NCBI GenBank assembly: GCA_900555515.1 | Contig: USLO01000040.1 | Coordinates: 1 to 12,072, forward strand | DNA length: 12,072 nucleotides | Direction: 5' to 3' | Source of the DNA: an uncultured Collinsella sp. | GTDB lineage: Bacteria; Actinomycetota; Coriobacteriia; Coriobacteriales; Coriobacteriaceae | Shown: positions 11,875 through 12,072 of the stretch, in pieces | Numbering within the stretch: position 1 is the stretch's first letter | Layout: each line of letters begins with the position of its first letter | Made by a program: the position numbers and the translations under genes | The notes under the pieces: model-generated | The model's database searches: none | Seen by the model: only the letters and a program-made list of their open reading frames with translations | Told to the model about the DNA's origin: nothing

Positions 11875-11928
11875 CTGCAAATCCTCCTCAATAGTGCGGA
11901 CGGCACTCACACGAGCGCCGCCCCATGA

Positions 11929-12072
11929 TTACTCAGTCGTCGACGAATCGTCGGTCGAACTCTTGGTGACGCCCTTCAGGCTGACGTTGTACGGCACGTC
12001 CTTGGGCATGGGGTTAACGGTGATGTCGGCATCCTTCTTGTACTGCTCCAGCCACTCGCTGTACGCGGTGCT
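11929..12072 (-). CDS. C-terminus of a probable peptidyl-prolyl isomerase / foldase (parvulin or SurA-like), truncated by window
   Basis: Only the last 47 codons are present, ending in TAA (11931-11929). The residues run from STAYSEWLEQYKKDADITVNPMP through KDVPYNV to a Ser/Thr/Asp-rich tail, SSTDDSSTTE. The YSEWLEQYKKDADI...MP pattern resembles the extreme C-terminus of SurA/PrsA-type foldases in Actinobacteria, where the segment after the rotamase domain ends this way. The catalytic domain and any lipoprotein signal are outside the window, so the assignment rests on a short and weakly diagnostic region. Confidence 0.5.
   Translation of the reverse strand, partial: STAYSEWLEQYKKDADITVNPMPKDVPYNVSLKGVTKSSTDDSSTTE

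Noticed and set aside
11431..11910. Upstream GTG start for the YqeY-domain gene
   Set aside because: The extension would contain the strong GAGGAGG ribosome site for ATG 11874, and family members begin at the latter.

Overview
The window looks like chromosomal DNA from a high-GC Coriobacteriia member, most likely Collinsella or a close relative. This rests on codon usage, the protein relatives recognised, and a hypothetical nuclease-fold family I associate with Coriobacteria. No 16S or other phylogenetic marker is present, so the assignment is inference.

Layout. (1) 1-1664, plus strand: the 3' end of glmU with a terminator, then prs with its own terminator. (2) 1685-3418: an atypical island. 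One hypothetical PD-(D/E)XK-like protein gene (2054-3181) lies between two elements of about 205 bp (1685-1890 and 3215-3418). Both elements carry the same terminal inverted repeat of about 26 nt. (3) 3474-4190: pth with a candidate promoter and terminator, followed by a 165-bp element with perfect 22-bp inverted ends (4181-4345). (4) 4425-6843: an NfnAB-type flavoprotein pair, overlapping by 10 bases, with a perfect -10 box, a hairpin-rich leader and a terminator. (5) 6855-7229: an intergenic repeat cluster of three 55-nt hairpins at 80-81 nt spacing, bracketed by two inverted copies of a GGGGACAG-type hairpin; the right-hand copy doubles as the terminator of the convergent gene. (6) 7237-7860, minus: a cytidylate-kinase-like protein. 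(7) 7925-8032: a long extended hairpin that pairs fully only as plus-strand RNA. (8) 8032-11102, minus: a four-gene polar amino-acid ABC importer transcribed as ATPase, Tat lipoprotein binding protein, permease, permease. (9) 11168-12072, minus: another GGGGACAG hairpin, a GatB/YqeY-domain gene with downstream hairpins, and the C-terminus of a probable parvulin-type foldase.

Function. Most genes are core housekeeping: cell-wall precursor synthesis (GlmU), PRPP supply (Prs), peptidyl-tRNA recycling (Pth) and NADPH/ferredoxin balance (NfnAB). The ABC importer resembles acidic amino-acid (PEB1-type) systems, so glutamate or aspartate uptake is plausible. The unusual content is intergenic: at least four distinct families of inverted-repeat or structured elements occur in 12 kb, one of them bracketing the only obviously accessory gene.
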